Part shown: positions 1-5,033 of the stretch, piece by piece
Position numbering within the stretch: position 1 is the first letter of the stretch
Layout of the letters: each line of letters begins with the position of its first letter
Origin: DATBLE01 sp046735055
GTDB taxonomy: Bacteria > Actinomycetota > Thermoleophilia > Gaiellales > Gaiellaceae
DNA: 5,530 nt
NCBI GenBank assembly: GCA_046735055.1
Contig: JBKPSO010000109.1
Coordinates: 1-5,530 of the forward strand
Direction of reading: 5' to 3'
The notes under the pieces: generated by a model
Told to the model about the DNA's origin: nothing
The model's database searches: none
The model's input: the letters and a program-made list of their open reading frames with translations, nothing else
Program-made: the position numbers and the translations under genes

Positions 1-1
1 A

Positions 2-961
2 ACCTCGCCGGTCGCTCCGGCTACGTCGCTGAGACTTCCGCCCTGCCCCCGCCCCGAGCGGCGTCCCGACTGGGAAGCTGCGGATCCGCCACAGCGGCCG
101 GTGCTGTTCGTCAACCCGAAGTCCGGGGGTGGCAAGGCCGCGCGTGTCCGCCTTGCCGAGCGGGCACGGGAGCGCGGCATCGACGTGATCGTCGCCGGCC
201 CCGACCAGACACTCGCAAGGCTGGTCGGCGAGGCAGTGCAACGCGGCGCTGACGCGCTCGGCGTCGCCGGCGGGGACGGGTCACTCGCCGTCGTCGCGGC
301 GGCCGCACTCGCGCACGGACTACCGTTCGTCTGCGTTCCCGCCGGCACCCGCAACCATTTCGCGCTCGACCTCGGTGCCGATCGCCACGACCTGGTCGGC
401 TCGCTCGACGCGTTCACCACTGCTGTCGAGCGCCGGATCGACGTGGCGGAGGTGAACGGCCGCATCTTCCTCAACAACGTGTCTCTGGGGATCTACGGCG
501 ACGCGGTTCGGCAGCCGGGATACCGCGACGCCAAGGCGCGCACGCTGCTGGCCACGGCGGCGCAGGTGCTGGGGCCGAGTGCGGCCGCGGCCGACCTGCA
601 ACTCGTGGACGACCGCAGCCGCGCGTGTCGCGGCCCAGCCGTCGCGCTCGTGTCGAACAACCCCTACTCGCTCGATCCGGCGCGTGCGGCCGGCACCCGG
701 CCGACCCTCGACAGCGGACAGCTCGGGATCCTCGTCCTGGACACGCCGTCCGCCCGCCAGAGCCCGGGGCGGGCGTGGACCGCAACGCGTCTCGAGGTGA
801 GCGCCCCGGCGCCGCTCCACGCCGGAGTGGACGGCGAGGCCGTCGACCTCACGCCGCCGCTCACGTTCGTCATCCGACCTGCTGCGCTCCGCGTGAGGCT
901 CTCCCCCAGCCACCCCGGCGTGTCGCCGTCGGCGCGGCTCCCGTCGAGAACGGGCGCGTAG
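2..961 (+). CDS. Diacylglycerol kinase family lipid kinase (5'-partial)
   Basis: Probable ATP-dependent lipid kinase of the diacylglycerol/sphingosine kinase catalytic family (YegS/DgkB-like), which phosphorylates a lipid hydroxyl at the inner face of the membrane. Counting from the GTG at 101, the motifs fall in family order: NPKSGGG at residues 5-11 (nucleotide-binding loop), GGDGS at 57-61 (the usual GGDGT with a conservative Ser), PAGTRNHFA at 80-88, NNVSLGIYG at 125-133, and GVDGE at 242-246 in the C-terminal beta-sandwich domain. The start is uncertain. The frame stays open to the left edge with no ATG, GTG or TTG upstream of 101, and the 101 GTG codes for the Val of the first beta-strand (RPVLFVNP). 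I therefore infer that the true start lies outside the window. If 101 is the start, the protein is 286 aa, near the usual 290-330. The stop is TAG at 959-961, followed by a strong hairpin. Family assignment is firm; the substrate cannot be read from the sequence. Confidence 0.85.
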   Translation, partial: TSPVAPATSLRLPPCPRPERRPDWEAADPPQRPVLFVNPKSGGGKAARVRLAERARERGIDVIVAGPDQTLARLVGEAVQRGADALGVAGGDGSLAVVAAAALAHGLPFVCVPAGTRNHFALDLGADRHDLVGSLDAFTTAVERRIDVAEVNGRIFLNNVSLGIYGDAVRQPGYRDAKARTLLATAAQVLGPSAAAADLQLVDDRSRACRGPAVALVSNNPYSLDPARAAGTRPTLDSGQLGILVLDTPSARQSPGRAWTATRLEVSAPAPLHAGVDGEAVDLTPPLTFVIRPAALRVRLSPSHPGVSPSARLPSRTGA

Positions 962-976
962 ACCGGCCCCGGAAAC

Positions 977-1014
977 GTCGAGACCCGCCGACCTGACGGT
1001 CCGCGGGTCTCGAT
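977..1014. terminator. Long hairpin after the lipid kinase, probable bidirectional terminator
   Basis: TCGAGACCCGC (978-988) pairs perfectly with GCGGGTCTCGA (1003-1013). After one C/C mismatch the stem continues with GACC (990-993) against GGTC (998-1001), closing on a TGAC tetraloop. No T-run follows on either strand, so it is not a classical intrinsic terminator, but U-less hairpins at gene ends are common in high-GC actinobacteria. It begins 16 nt after the lipid kinase stop and abuts the TGA (1014-1016) ending the minus-strand GNAT remnant, the expected place for a shared terminator between convergent genes. Confidence 0.6.
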
Positions 1015-1342
1015 CACCGGCAGGTGAGTGAGTCGCGATCACTTCGGCATCGGCGCGTCGCTTCGCGTAGTCGTCCTTGCGCGGCACCGTCGACGCCGCA
1101 ATCCAACACTACGAGCGTTCCCTCCCGCCGGAACCCCACGAGAGGATCGCGCGGGCAAGCGCGTGTAGTCCAAGGCCGTGACCGCGCGCTTCGGGGAGAA
1201 CCTCAACCCGGTCGGCGATCAGTAGGCGCCGGATCGGAACGGGCCCGTCGTAGTCCCCCGTCTGACGATGATCGGTTGGGCGATTCGGGCTCGGCTGAGA
1301 ACCCTTCGAGAGCAAGAAGGACGTGCCGCCGAATGACGGCAC
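1014..1342 (-). pseudogene. Frameshifted GNAT-family N-acetyltransferase remnant
   Basis: One minus-strand frame (about 1255-1140) reads DYDGPVPIRRLLIADRVEV, then LPEARGHGLGLHALARAI. This is the beta4 strand, the acetyl-CoA loop (R/Q-x-x-G-x-G/A, here RGHGLG at about 1186-1169) and the following helix of GNAT acetyltransferases. That frame stops at 1109-1111 after unlike sequence. The next frame carries GTLVVLDCG (about 1121-1095), which fits the beta5 strand expected at that point, and runs to a TGA at 1014-1016. An indel near 1120-1135 is therefore likely. The sequence before DYDG in the first frame is not GNAT-like, and no N-terminal half or ribosome-binding site was found, so the 5' end is lost or further frameshifted. 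It is probably a decayed gene, although an assembly error could give the same picture. The substrate is unknown and the 1342 boundary is approximate. Confidence 0.5.
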
Positions 1343-1820
1343 TCATGTGGCACCCCCGAGCGCACAGCGCAAGATCGGCGTGTGTGGGGCAACACCTTTT
1401 TGGCTTGCCGGCATCGAGCCGAAGGCTCCGGAACTCGCCAGCGGCGAAGCCCTTGTCCTGGACGCTGGTGAGACCGTACCCGTGGGTGCCGCTGCGCGCG
1501 ATGTAGTACTTCCGGCTTGATGGAGGCGGTGACGTGCTCAGACTGAGGTGTTCTTGGCGCTTACGTGAACGATTACGTGGTCGCCGCGCCAGACGAGGGA
1601 GCAGGGCGCGCGTAGCAACCACAAGCCGCCGAGCAGGCGTACCGAGGACGTGATCCGAGTCCGGCGATGAACGCAAAGAGACACAGTTCTGTGCCGACTT
1701 CCTCGGCAGGTGCGATGGGGTCAGGGAGAGAGACAAGAGCGTGTCGCTACCTAAGCTCCGGCGACAGTGTCAAAGAGGTCGCGGCATTCCGCGACCCGGC
1801 GAGTGGCCCCGGCGGCCCGC
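1343..1820. other. Gene-poor stretch with coding-like debris
   Basis: No intact gene was recognised here. On the minus strand, about 1515-1400 reads KYYIARSGTHGYGLTSVQDK, then GFAAGEFRSLRLDAG, with almost every codon ending in G or C. This is the third-position pattern of the real genes nearby, but it has no recognisable start, ribosome-binding site or family. The codon bias fades on both sides, which suggests the inside of a broken gene. A plus-strand frame from GTG 1323 to a TGA at 1518-1520 covers the same DNA and is less convincing. Minor features are a direct repeat of TTACGTG (1561-1567 and 1573-1579) and a small stem GCCGA/TCGGC (1693-1707). No tRNA, CRISPR or insertion-sequence ends were seen. 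Confidence 0.4.
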
Positions 1821-1828
1821 CAGATTTG

Positions 1829-1837
1829 TGCTAAAAT
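1829..1837 (+). promoter_or_regulatory. Extended -10 promoter candidate for hsp20
   Basis: TGC followed directly by TAAAAT (1832-1837) matches an extended -10 element (TGn plus a five-of-six match to TATAAT) inside a small AT-rich island in otherwise GC-rich DNA. No -35 match is found 16-18 bp upstream, consistent with an extended -10 promoter. Transcription would begin near 1844 and give a leader of about 150 nt before the hsp20 ATG. No complete CIRCE (HrcA) or HAIR (HspR) operator was seen around it. Confidence 0.4.
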
Positions 1838-1866
1838 TCACATTCGAAACGCCGAGCCAAGTCGCG

Positions 1867-1990
1867 CTGACGGCAGATTTAGCCGTCGGGCCGCCAGCTT
1901 CTTCTTCCTCGATGAATCGCGTCTCAGCATTCTGCTGAGCCAGCCCGTGGAGGTAATCGCCTCCGGGGTGCTGCTTGCTTCTGAGAGGAG
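1867..1990 (+). promoter_or_regulatory. Structured hsp20 leader, candidate RNA thermometer
   Basis: Three consecutive hairpins lie between the putative transcription start and the hsp20 start codon. CTGACGGC (1867-1874) pairs with GCCGTCGG (1882-1889), with one G-U pair. CTCAGCA (1923-1929) pairs perfectly with TGCTGAG (1933-1939) across a 3-nt loop. GGAGG (1949-1953) pairs with CCTCC (1960-1964). The pyrimidine tract TTCCTC (1905-1910) can also pair with GAGGAG (1985-1990), which is the Shine-Dalgarno sequence, and this would enclose the last two hairpins. CTCAG (1923-1927) can alternatively pair with CTGAG (1981-1985). A multi-stem leader with a sequestered ribosome-binding site is how ROSE-type thermometers of bacterial hsp20 genes work. 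The pairings are visible; temperature sensing is inference. Confidence 0.35.
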
Positions 1991-1996
1991 TACACG

Positions 1997-2470
1997 ATGA
2001 CAACTCTGGTTCGCTTTGATCCCTACCGTGAGGCGACCGCTCTACAAGGCGAGATGGCCCGCTTCCTAACGCTGTTCGCTGGGGAAGCCGGCGCTACGAC
2101 AGCCGGTGTGTGGGCTCCAGCGATGGATGTCTGGGAGACGGACGAGGAGATCGTCTACGCATTCGATCTGCCCGGGATCCCGAAGGACACGGTCTCGATC
2201 GAGTTCGATCACGGTGTCCTGACCGTCAGCGCCGAGCGCCAGCGCACACCGGAAGTCTCGGCCGGCCAGCTGTACCGTTTCGAGCGCCGATACGGAGGCT
2301 TCTCGCGGACTATCGGGCTGCCCCAAGGCGTGTCTGAGGATCAGATCTCGGCCCGCTACGAAAACGGCGAGCTCGAAGTCCACGTCAAGAAACCCGAGGT
2401 CGAGACGCCGCACCGGATCCAGATCGGCAACGGCAAGGCCGCGATCGAGGGCAAGACGACGAAAGCGTAA
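1997..2470 (+). CDS. Hsp20/alpha-crystallin small heat-shock protein
   Basis: ATP-independent cytoplasmic holdase that binds unfolding proteins under heat or oxidative stress and passes them to DnaK/ClpB refolding. The 157-aa length is typical of bacterial class A sHsps. A short N-terminal arm (1-40) precedes the alpha-crystallin domain (about 41-134): DVWETDEEIVYAFDLPGI (44-61), DHGVLTVSAER (71-81), the YGGFSRTIGLP strand (99-109) and YENGELEVHVKKP (121-133). The C-terminal I-x-I oligomerisation motif is IQI at 141-143, followed by a flexible charged tail. The ATG at 1997 is chosen because AGGAG (1986-1990) sits 6 nt upstream and the N-terminus resembles family members (LVRFDPYRE). It is transcribed alone, with its own promoter candidate, structured leader and terminator. 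It converges on the minus-strand operon, 12 nt from that operon's last stop codon. Confidence 0.95.
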   Translation: MTTLVRFDPYREATALQGEMARFLTLFAGEAGATTAGVWAPAMDVWETDEEIVYAFDLPGIPKDTVSIEFDHGVLTVSAERQRTPEVSAGQLYRFERRYGGFSRTIGLPQGVSEDQISARYENGELEVHVKKPEVETPHRIQIGNGKAAIEGKTTKA

Positions 2471-2482
2471 CGAGCACAGCGG

Positions 2483-2737
2483 CTACGTTCCTCGCGCGAC
2501 AGAGAAGGCCCGTTTCGGCGGGCCTTCTTTTTGACCGCTGGCCTGGACCGCGCCCCCTTCCCCTTCCCAGACCTGCAACGCTTCCCCGGAAGGCGCCCCG
2601 GCTTCTCGCGGAAAACGCTCTGCCAACGAGGAGCCGTTCCGGTACGCCTCGTACGCCTTCACCACCTCGAAATCGTGCCGGCCCCGATCGGGGAAGTAGC
2701 GGGCGCAAAACGCCTGCCAGTCGAGGTGCGTCGTCAT
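2483..2737 (-). CDS. Small protein of unknown function (84 aa), last gene of the coupled operon
   Basis: I do not recognise a named family. The first 36 residues look conserved-protein-like: DWQAFCARYFPDRGRHDFEV (6-25) then VKAYEAYRNGS, amphipathic and aromatic-rich, probably helical, with no signal peptide or membrane segment. The rest (AGAPSGEALQVWEGEGGAVQ and onward) is low-complexity and probably disordered. The ATG at 2735-2737 overlaps the TGA of the upstream membrane-protein gene in an ATGA (2734-2737), the hallmark of translational coupling. Only a weak AAGG lies 8 nt ahead of the start. About the last 15 codons pass through the hsp20 terminator hairpin on the opposite strand (QKEGPPKRAFSVARGT), so that tail is shaped by the hairpin rather than by protein function. 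The coupled start makes this a real gene; its function is unknown. Confidence 0.65.
   Translation of the reverse strand: MTTHLDWQAFCARYFPDRGRHDFEVVKAYEAYRNGSSLAERFPREAGAPSGEALQVWEGEGGAVQASGQKEGPPKRAFSVARGT
2503..2532 (+). terminator. Intrinsic terminator of hsp20
   Basis: GAAGGCCCG (2504-2512) pairs perfectly with CGGGCCTTC (2519-2527) around a TTTCGG loop and is followed at once by five Ts (2528-2532). It starts 33 nt after the hsp20 stop. It lies inside the 3' end of the convergent 84-aa gene. On the minus strand the stem is followed only by a broken U-rich stretch, so it should act mainly in the plus direction. Confidence 0.9.
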
Positions 2738-3750
2738 AGGCGCGCCTTCACCGTGGTGATCGGCACGAGGGCGGGACTGCCGGCTGTGAGGCTGCGCCGG
2801 GCCACTGCCCGGGTGGCGAGCGAGGCGACGACGCCCATCAGGGCGGCTGCGAGCGCGCTGGTCACGAGCAGGAGGCCGGAGGCAAGAGAGAAGTTGATCG
2901 CGATGTCCTTGCCGACGCCGAGCGCGAGCAGAATGCCAGCGGTTGCTCCGGCACCGACGACGACGCCTCCGGAGGTGATCGGGATCACGCCGGCCGCGGC
3001 GGCGAGGCAGATCACGGCGAGCGCGGTGGTCGGCGAGAAGGAAAGCCCGAGCGCGGTGAGTAGGGCGGCGCTGCCGAAAGCCCGCGTCGACCAGCAGGCG
3101 AACAGGTAGAACCAGGCGACGGTTGCGTCCCGACGCCCCCGCGTGGTCGTGTGCCGGGCGACGTGCTCGCTGATCGTGCGCAGGCGACGGCAACGGCGTA
3201 GGACCGGCAGACGGATCAGGCGTCCGCCGACCACCAGCAGCGTGCAGCATCCGACGCCGAAGGCGACGACGATCAGCAGCGGGCCGCGGAGGGCGGAGCC
3301 GCTCGTCGCCGTCGCCGAGATCGAGAGCGGGAGCATCGCGATCGCGTCAATCATCCCGAGCGAGACGATCGAAAGGACAATTGCCTCGAAGCCAACGCGA
3401 ATGCCCCCAAGCTTCCGCAGCATGCCGACCTTGACCAGGTAGTCAAGACGGAAAGGAAGTACCGCCCCGCTCGCCGCGGCTGCACCGACCGAGGCAAGAC
3501 AGCGGGCTTGGTCGGGACACTCGCCCGGCGGGAAGAGCCGGTGCCAACCGCGAGCGCGAAACAGGTAGCTGGCGAGGTAGGAGAGAGCGGCAGCGCCAGC
3601 CAGCGCCGGCTCGGCGTGATCGAGCGGCCAACTCGCGTGCGTCAGCCGCCGCCCGACCAGAATCGCGGCGGCGACTGTGAGCAGAACAAAGGCCAGACCC
3701 GCGACAAACCGGCCCCGGTGGCGCAGAGCAGCGCGGTTCCCCCGATTCAT
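2734..3750 (-). CDS. Lysylphosphatidylglycerol-synthase TM / flippase-like integral membrane protein
   Basis: A 338-aa polytopic inner-membrane protein resembling the lysylphosphatidylglycerol synthase transmembrane family (UPF0104, the membrane half of MprF, AglD-like). Members flip or scan lipids or act with lipid-modifying enzymes. Hydrophobic segments are at about 15-33, 49-64, 84-100, 120-142, after RGPLL (a long helix to GGRLI), WFYLFACW to TALGL, TTALAVICLAAAAGVIPI, GATAGILLALGV and SLASGLLLVTSALAAALMG, giving about eight or nine helices. The stretch SGAVLPFRLDYLVKVGMLRK (94-113) matches the conserved cytoplasmic P/G-rich loop region. ITSGGVVVGAGATAGILLAL corresponds to the family's Gly-rich 'PGGxGxxE' segment before the last helices, although the usual Glu is not seen. 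The catalytic aminoacyl-transferase domain of MprF is absent. I chose the ATG at 3748-3750 because it overlaps the upstream TGA (ATGA); a start at 3807 would add 19 residues inside the upstream gene. The lipid handled is unknown. Confidence 0.75.
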   Translation of the reverse strand: MNRGNRAALRHRGRFVAGLAFVLLTVAAAILVGRRLTHASWPLDHAEPALAGAAALSYLASYLFRARGWHRLFPPGECPDQARCLASVGAAAASGAVLPFRLDYLVKVGMLRKLGGIRVGFEAIVLSIVSLGMIDAIAMLPLSISATATSGSALRGPLLIVVAFGVGCCTLLVVGGRLIRLPVLRRCRRLRTISEHVARHTTTRGRRDATVAWFYLFACWSTRAFGSAALLTALGLSFSPTTALAVICLAAAAGVIPITSGGVVVGAGATAGILLALGVGKDIAINFSLASGLLLVTSALAAALMGVVASLATRAVARRSLTAGSPALVPITTVKARL

Positions 3751-4019
3751 TGCCACGTTTCGACCGCAACCCACCGGGCGAGCCGGTAGGAGTGGTCCCC
3801 CAGCCACATCTCTGCGGATCCGACCGAGGCGTGCTCAAGCCACCGCTCGACCGCGTCAAGGACGTTCAGAATGGCTCGATCGGATCCATGCTCGACCCGG
3901 ACGTCCACCTCCTGGCGATCCCCTAGAAGCGAGATGCGCTCCGCGCCGACGACGAGAGTCAACCGCTCGGCAAGTGCGCTGGCGCTCGCGGCGTCCGGTA
4001 CCACGATCCGCATTTCCAT
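3747..4019 (-). CDS. Small alpha/beta protein of unknown function (90 aa), first gene of the coupled operon
   Basis: No named family is recognised. The sequence reads as a compact soluble domain: strand (MRIVVPD, 3-9), helix (ASASALAERLTLVVGA), two strands around RISLLGDRQEVDVRVE, helix (DRAILNVLDAVERWLEH) and strand (SAEMWLGDHSYRLARW). This beta-alpha-beta-beta-alpha-beta order is the one found in ferredoxin-like or ACT-like folds; that is inference from the pattern only. There is no signal peptide or membrane segment. The ATG at 4017-4019 has GGAGG 6 nt upstream (rc of 4026-4030), far better spaced than the ATG at 4011-4013. Its TGA overlaps the membrane-protein ATG (ATGA, 3747-3750), so the two are probably made together in fixed ratio. 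It may be a cytoplasmic partner of the flippase-like protein. Confidence 0.75.
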   Translation of the reverse strand: MEMRIVVPDAASASALAERLTLVVGAERISLLGDRQEVDVRVEHGSDRAILNVLDAVERWLEHASVGSAEMWLGDHSYRLARWVAVETWQ

Positions 4020-4109
4020 CGCGATCCTCCCTCAGCTCGTGCTCCCCGGCGCCCAAAACGTGGCCGGCCCGAAAAAGCCGTCCCGCCCGATTGTTGAGGG
4101 TGGACCTTT

Positions 4110-4136
4110 CGCGGGGCCGATTGCTATGGCCCCGCG
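4110..4136. repeat. Perfect 9-bp inverted repeat in the divergent intergenic region
   Basis: CGCGGGGCC (4110-4118) is followed after a 9-nt spacer by its exact complement GGCCCCGCG (4128-4136). It lies about 90 bp ahead of the minus-strand operon start and about 100 bp ahead of the ANTAR gene. There is no T-run on either side, so it is more likely a DNA operator, or a stem in a leader RNA of one of the divergent transcripts, than a terminator. Confidence 0.5.
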
Positions 4137-4169
4137 CCGTCATTCACTGCGCCAATGATTACGGCGCCG

Positions 4170-4229
4170 CAAGGCAAGTCTAGCGCGCTTTTGCGGCCTC
4201 GCCGCCTGGACCGCGCTAGATTTCCCTTG
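4170..4229 (+). promoter_or_regulatory. 60-nt near-perfect hairpin abutting the ANTAR regulator start codon
   Basis: CAAGGCAAGTCTAGCGCG (4170-4187) pairs with CGCGCTAGATTTCCCTTG (4212-4229): 16 Watson-Crick pairs, one G-U and one C/C mismatch over 18 positions. Inside the loop a second stem GCGGC (4193-4197)/GCCGC (4201-4205) closes on CTC. The structure ends 5 nt before the ATG at 4235, and no Shine-Dalgarno sequence separates them. It has no trailing T-run. It could be a leader hairpin controlling translation or transcription of the regulator, or a DNA operator, since its right arm contains a -10-like TAGATT (4217-4222). Confidence 0.6.
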
Positions 4230-4234
4230 TTGCG

Positions 4235-4849
4235 ATGGCTGGGGAAGAGGTCCGGCACCTGCGTGTCCTGATCGCGAACGAAAAGCGGGAGCGGCTCGAG
4301 TTGCTCGCCCAGGTCGTCGCCGGGCTCGGGCACGAGGTGATCGCACGCGAGATCTACGTGAAAGAAGTCGGGGCGGTAACCGCGAGAGAGCGACCCGACG
4401 TCGCCCTGGTGGGACTCGGCCTGCACTCCGAGCATGCGCTCGATTTGATCTCGGAGATCGTTCGCGAGGCCTCCTGCCCGGTGATCGCGCTGCTCTCGGC
4501 CAAGGACCCCGCCTACGTCCACGAGGCGGCCAAGCGCGGCGTCTTCGCCTACATCGTCGACGGCAGGCCGGATGAGCTGCAGAGCGCGATCGACATCACG
4601 CTGCAGCGCTTCGCCGAGTACCACAGCCTGCAGGGCGCGTTCGGGCGCCGGGCCCTGATCGAGCAGGCGAAGGGAATCCTGATGGCTCGGCACGCGATCG
4701 ACGCCGACCGAGCGTTCGAAATGCTCCGCGACCACTCGCAACACAACGGCCACAAACTGGTCGACATCGCCGAGGCCATCGTCGACAGCCATCTCCTACT
4801 CCTGCCGTCGCTCACGCCACCAGCAACGCCGTCCGAGCGGCCAGCGTAG
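4235..4849 (+). CDS. Pseudo-receiver / ANTAR domain regulator (RNA-binding antiterminator type)
   Basis: A 204-aa cytoplasmic regulator. Residues about 9-125 form a CheY-like receiver domain and about 134-190 an ANTAR domain (AmiR/NasR type), which binds paired RNA hairpins and prevents transcription termination. The ANTAR core is clear: RRALIEQAKGILMARHAIDA (138-157), then AFEMLRDHSQHNGHKLVDIA (160-179). The receiver appears degenerate. The strand before the phospho-acceptor reads RPDVALVGLGL, with Gly60 where the Asp is expected. The acidic pair is Asn15-Glu16, and the conserved Lys after the Y-x-x pattern (YIVD, 106-109) is Asp109. Ser88 at the Thr/Ser position is kept. Activity is therefore probably not controlled by ordinary phosphorylation. 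ATG 4235 is the only start after the in-frame TAG at 4217-4219. There is no Shine-Dalgarno sequence, so translation may be leaderless or governed by the adjoining hairpin. No histidine kinase is nearby. Confidence 0.88.
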   Translation: MAGEEVRHLRVLIANEKRERLELLAQVVAGLGHEVIAREIYVKEVGAVTARERPDVALVGLGLHSEHALDLISEIVREASCPVIALLSAKDPAYVHEAAKRGVFAYIVDGRPDELQSAIDITLQRFAEYHSLQGAFGRRALIEQAKGILMARHAIDADRAFEMLRDHSQHNGHKLVDIAEAIVDSHLLLLPSLTPPATPSERPA

Positions 4850-4851
4850 CT

Positions 4852-4866
4852 CCCCGGCTCGCGGGG
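4852..4866 (+). terminator. Weak hairpin after the ANTAR gene
   Basis: CCCCG (4852-4856) pairs with CGGGG (4862-4866) across a 5-nt loop, 2 nt after the TAG stop. It is GC-rich but short and lacks a T-run. It could mark the end of the transcript; its position is better evidence than its structure. Confidence 0.3.
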
Positions 4867-4903
4867 CTCGTCCCCCGCCTTGGGTCGGCTTGGCCTGCGG
4901 CAC

Positions 4904-5017
4904 TCATGCAGCGGACAAAGGTGCGGCACGGAGACGCGGACGAAGGAAGACGAGCAGATCGAGCGCGAGCAGGACGAGGCACGCGACCGCAGTGACCGAC
5001 GACGTGTAGCCGACCAT
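4904..5017 (-). CDS. Possible 37-aa single-pass membrane peptide (doubtful)
   Basis: This minus-strand ORF starts at ATG 5017 and ends at TGA 4904-4906. It begins MVGYTSSVTAVACLVLLALD, then LLVFLRPRLR: one hydrophobic helix followed by positive charges, as in a small inner-membrane protein. Most codons in the first two thirds end in G or C, like real genes here. Against it, no Shine-Dalgarno sequence precedes the ATG. The plus strand over the same bases also reads plausibly as a charged peptide (TKEDEQIEREQDEARDRSDR, ending in a TGA at 5039-5041), the usual mirror of hydrophobic codons. If real, it is divergent from the slipin gene and convergent with the ANTAR gene. Confidence 0.25.
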   Translation of the reverse strand: MVGYTSSVTAVACLVLLALDLLVFLRPRLRAAPLSAA

Positions 5018-5033
5018 CCCAAGAAGGGTCCCG

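Noticed and set aside
1024..1506. 160-codon plus-strand reading frame across the gene-poor region.
   Set aside because: The product is Arg/Ser/Pro-rich without motifs and lies opposite the GNAT remnant and the coding-like minus-strand stretch; a GC-rich shadow frame.
1561..1579. Direct repeat TTACGTG with 12-nt period, considered as a regulator or recombinase site.
   Set aside because: Two 7-nt copies only, with no adjacent gene start, integrase or further copies; consistent with chance.
1539..1608. Short plus-strand peptide ending AYVNDYVVAAPDEGAGRA between two stops.
   Set aside because: Only about 22 codons, no start codon and no recognised family; too short to call a gene remnant.
1828..1836. 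GTGCTAA resembling half of a CIRCE (HrcA) operator upstream of hsp20.
   Set aside because: The matching left arm (TTAGCACTC) is absent at the required 9-nt spacing; the site is GC-rich instead.
3751..3807. Longer form of the membrane protein starting at 3807.
   Set aside because: It would add 19 unlike residues inside the upstream gene; the ATG at 3750 gives an ATGA overlap and a normal N-terminus.
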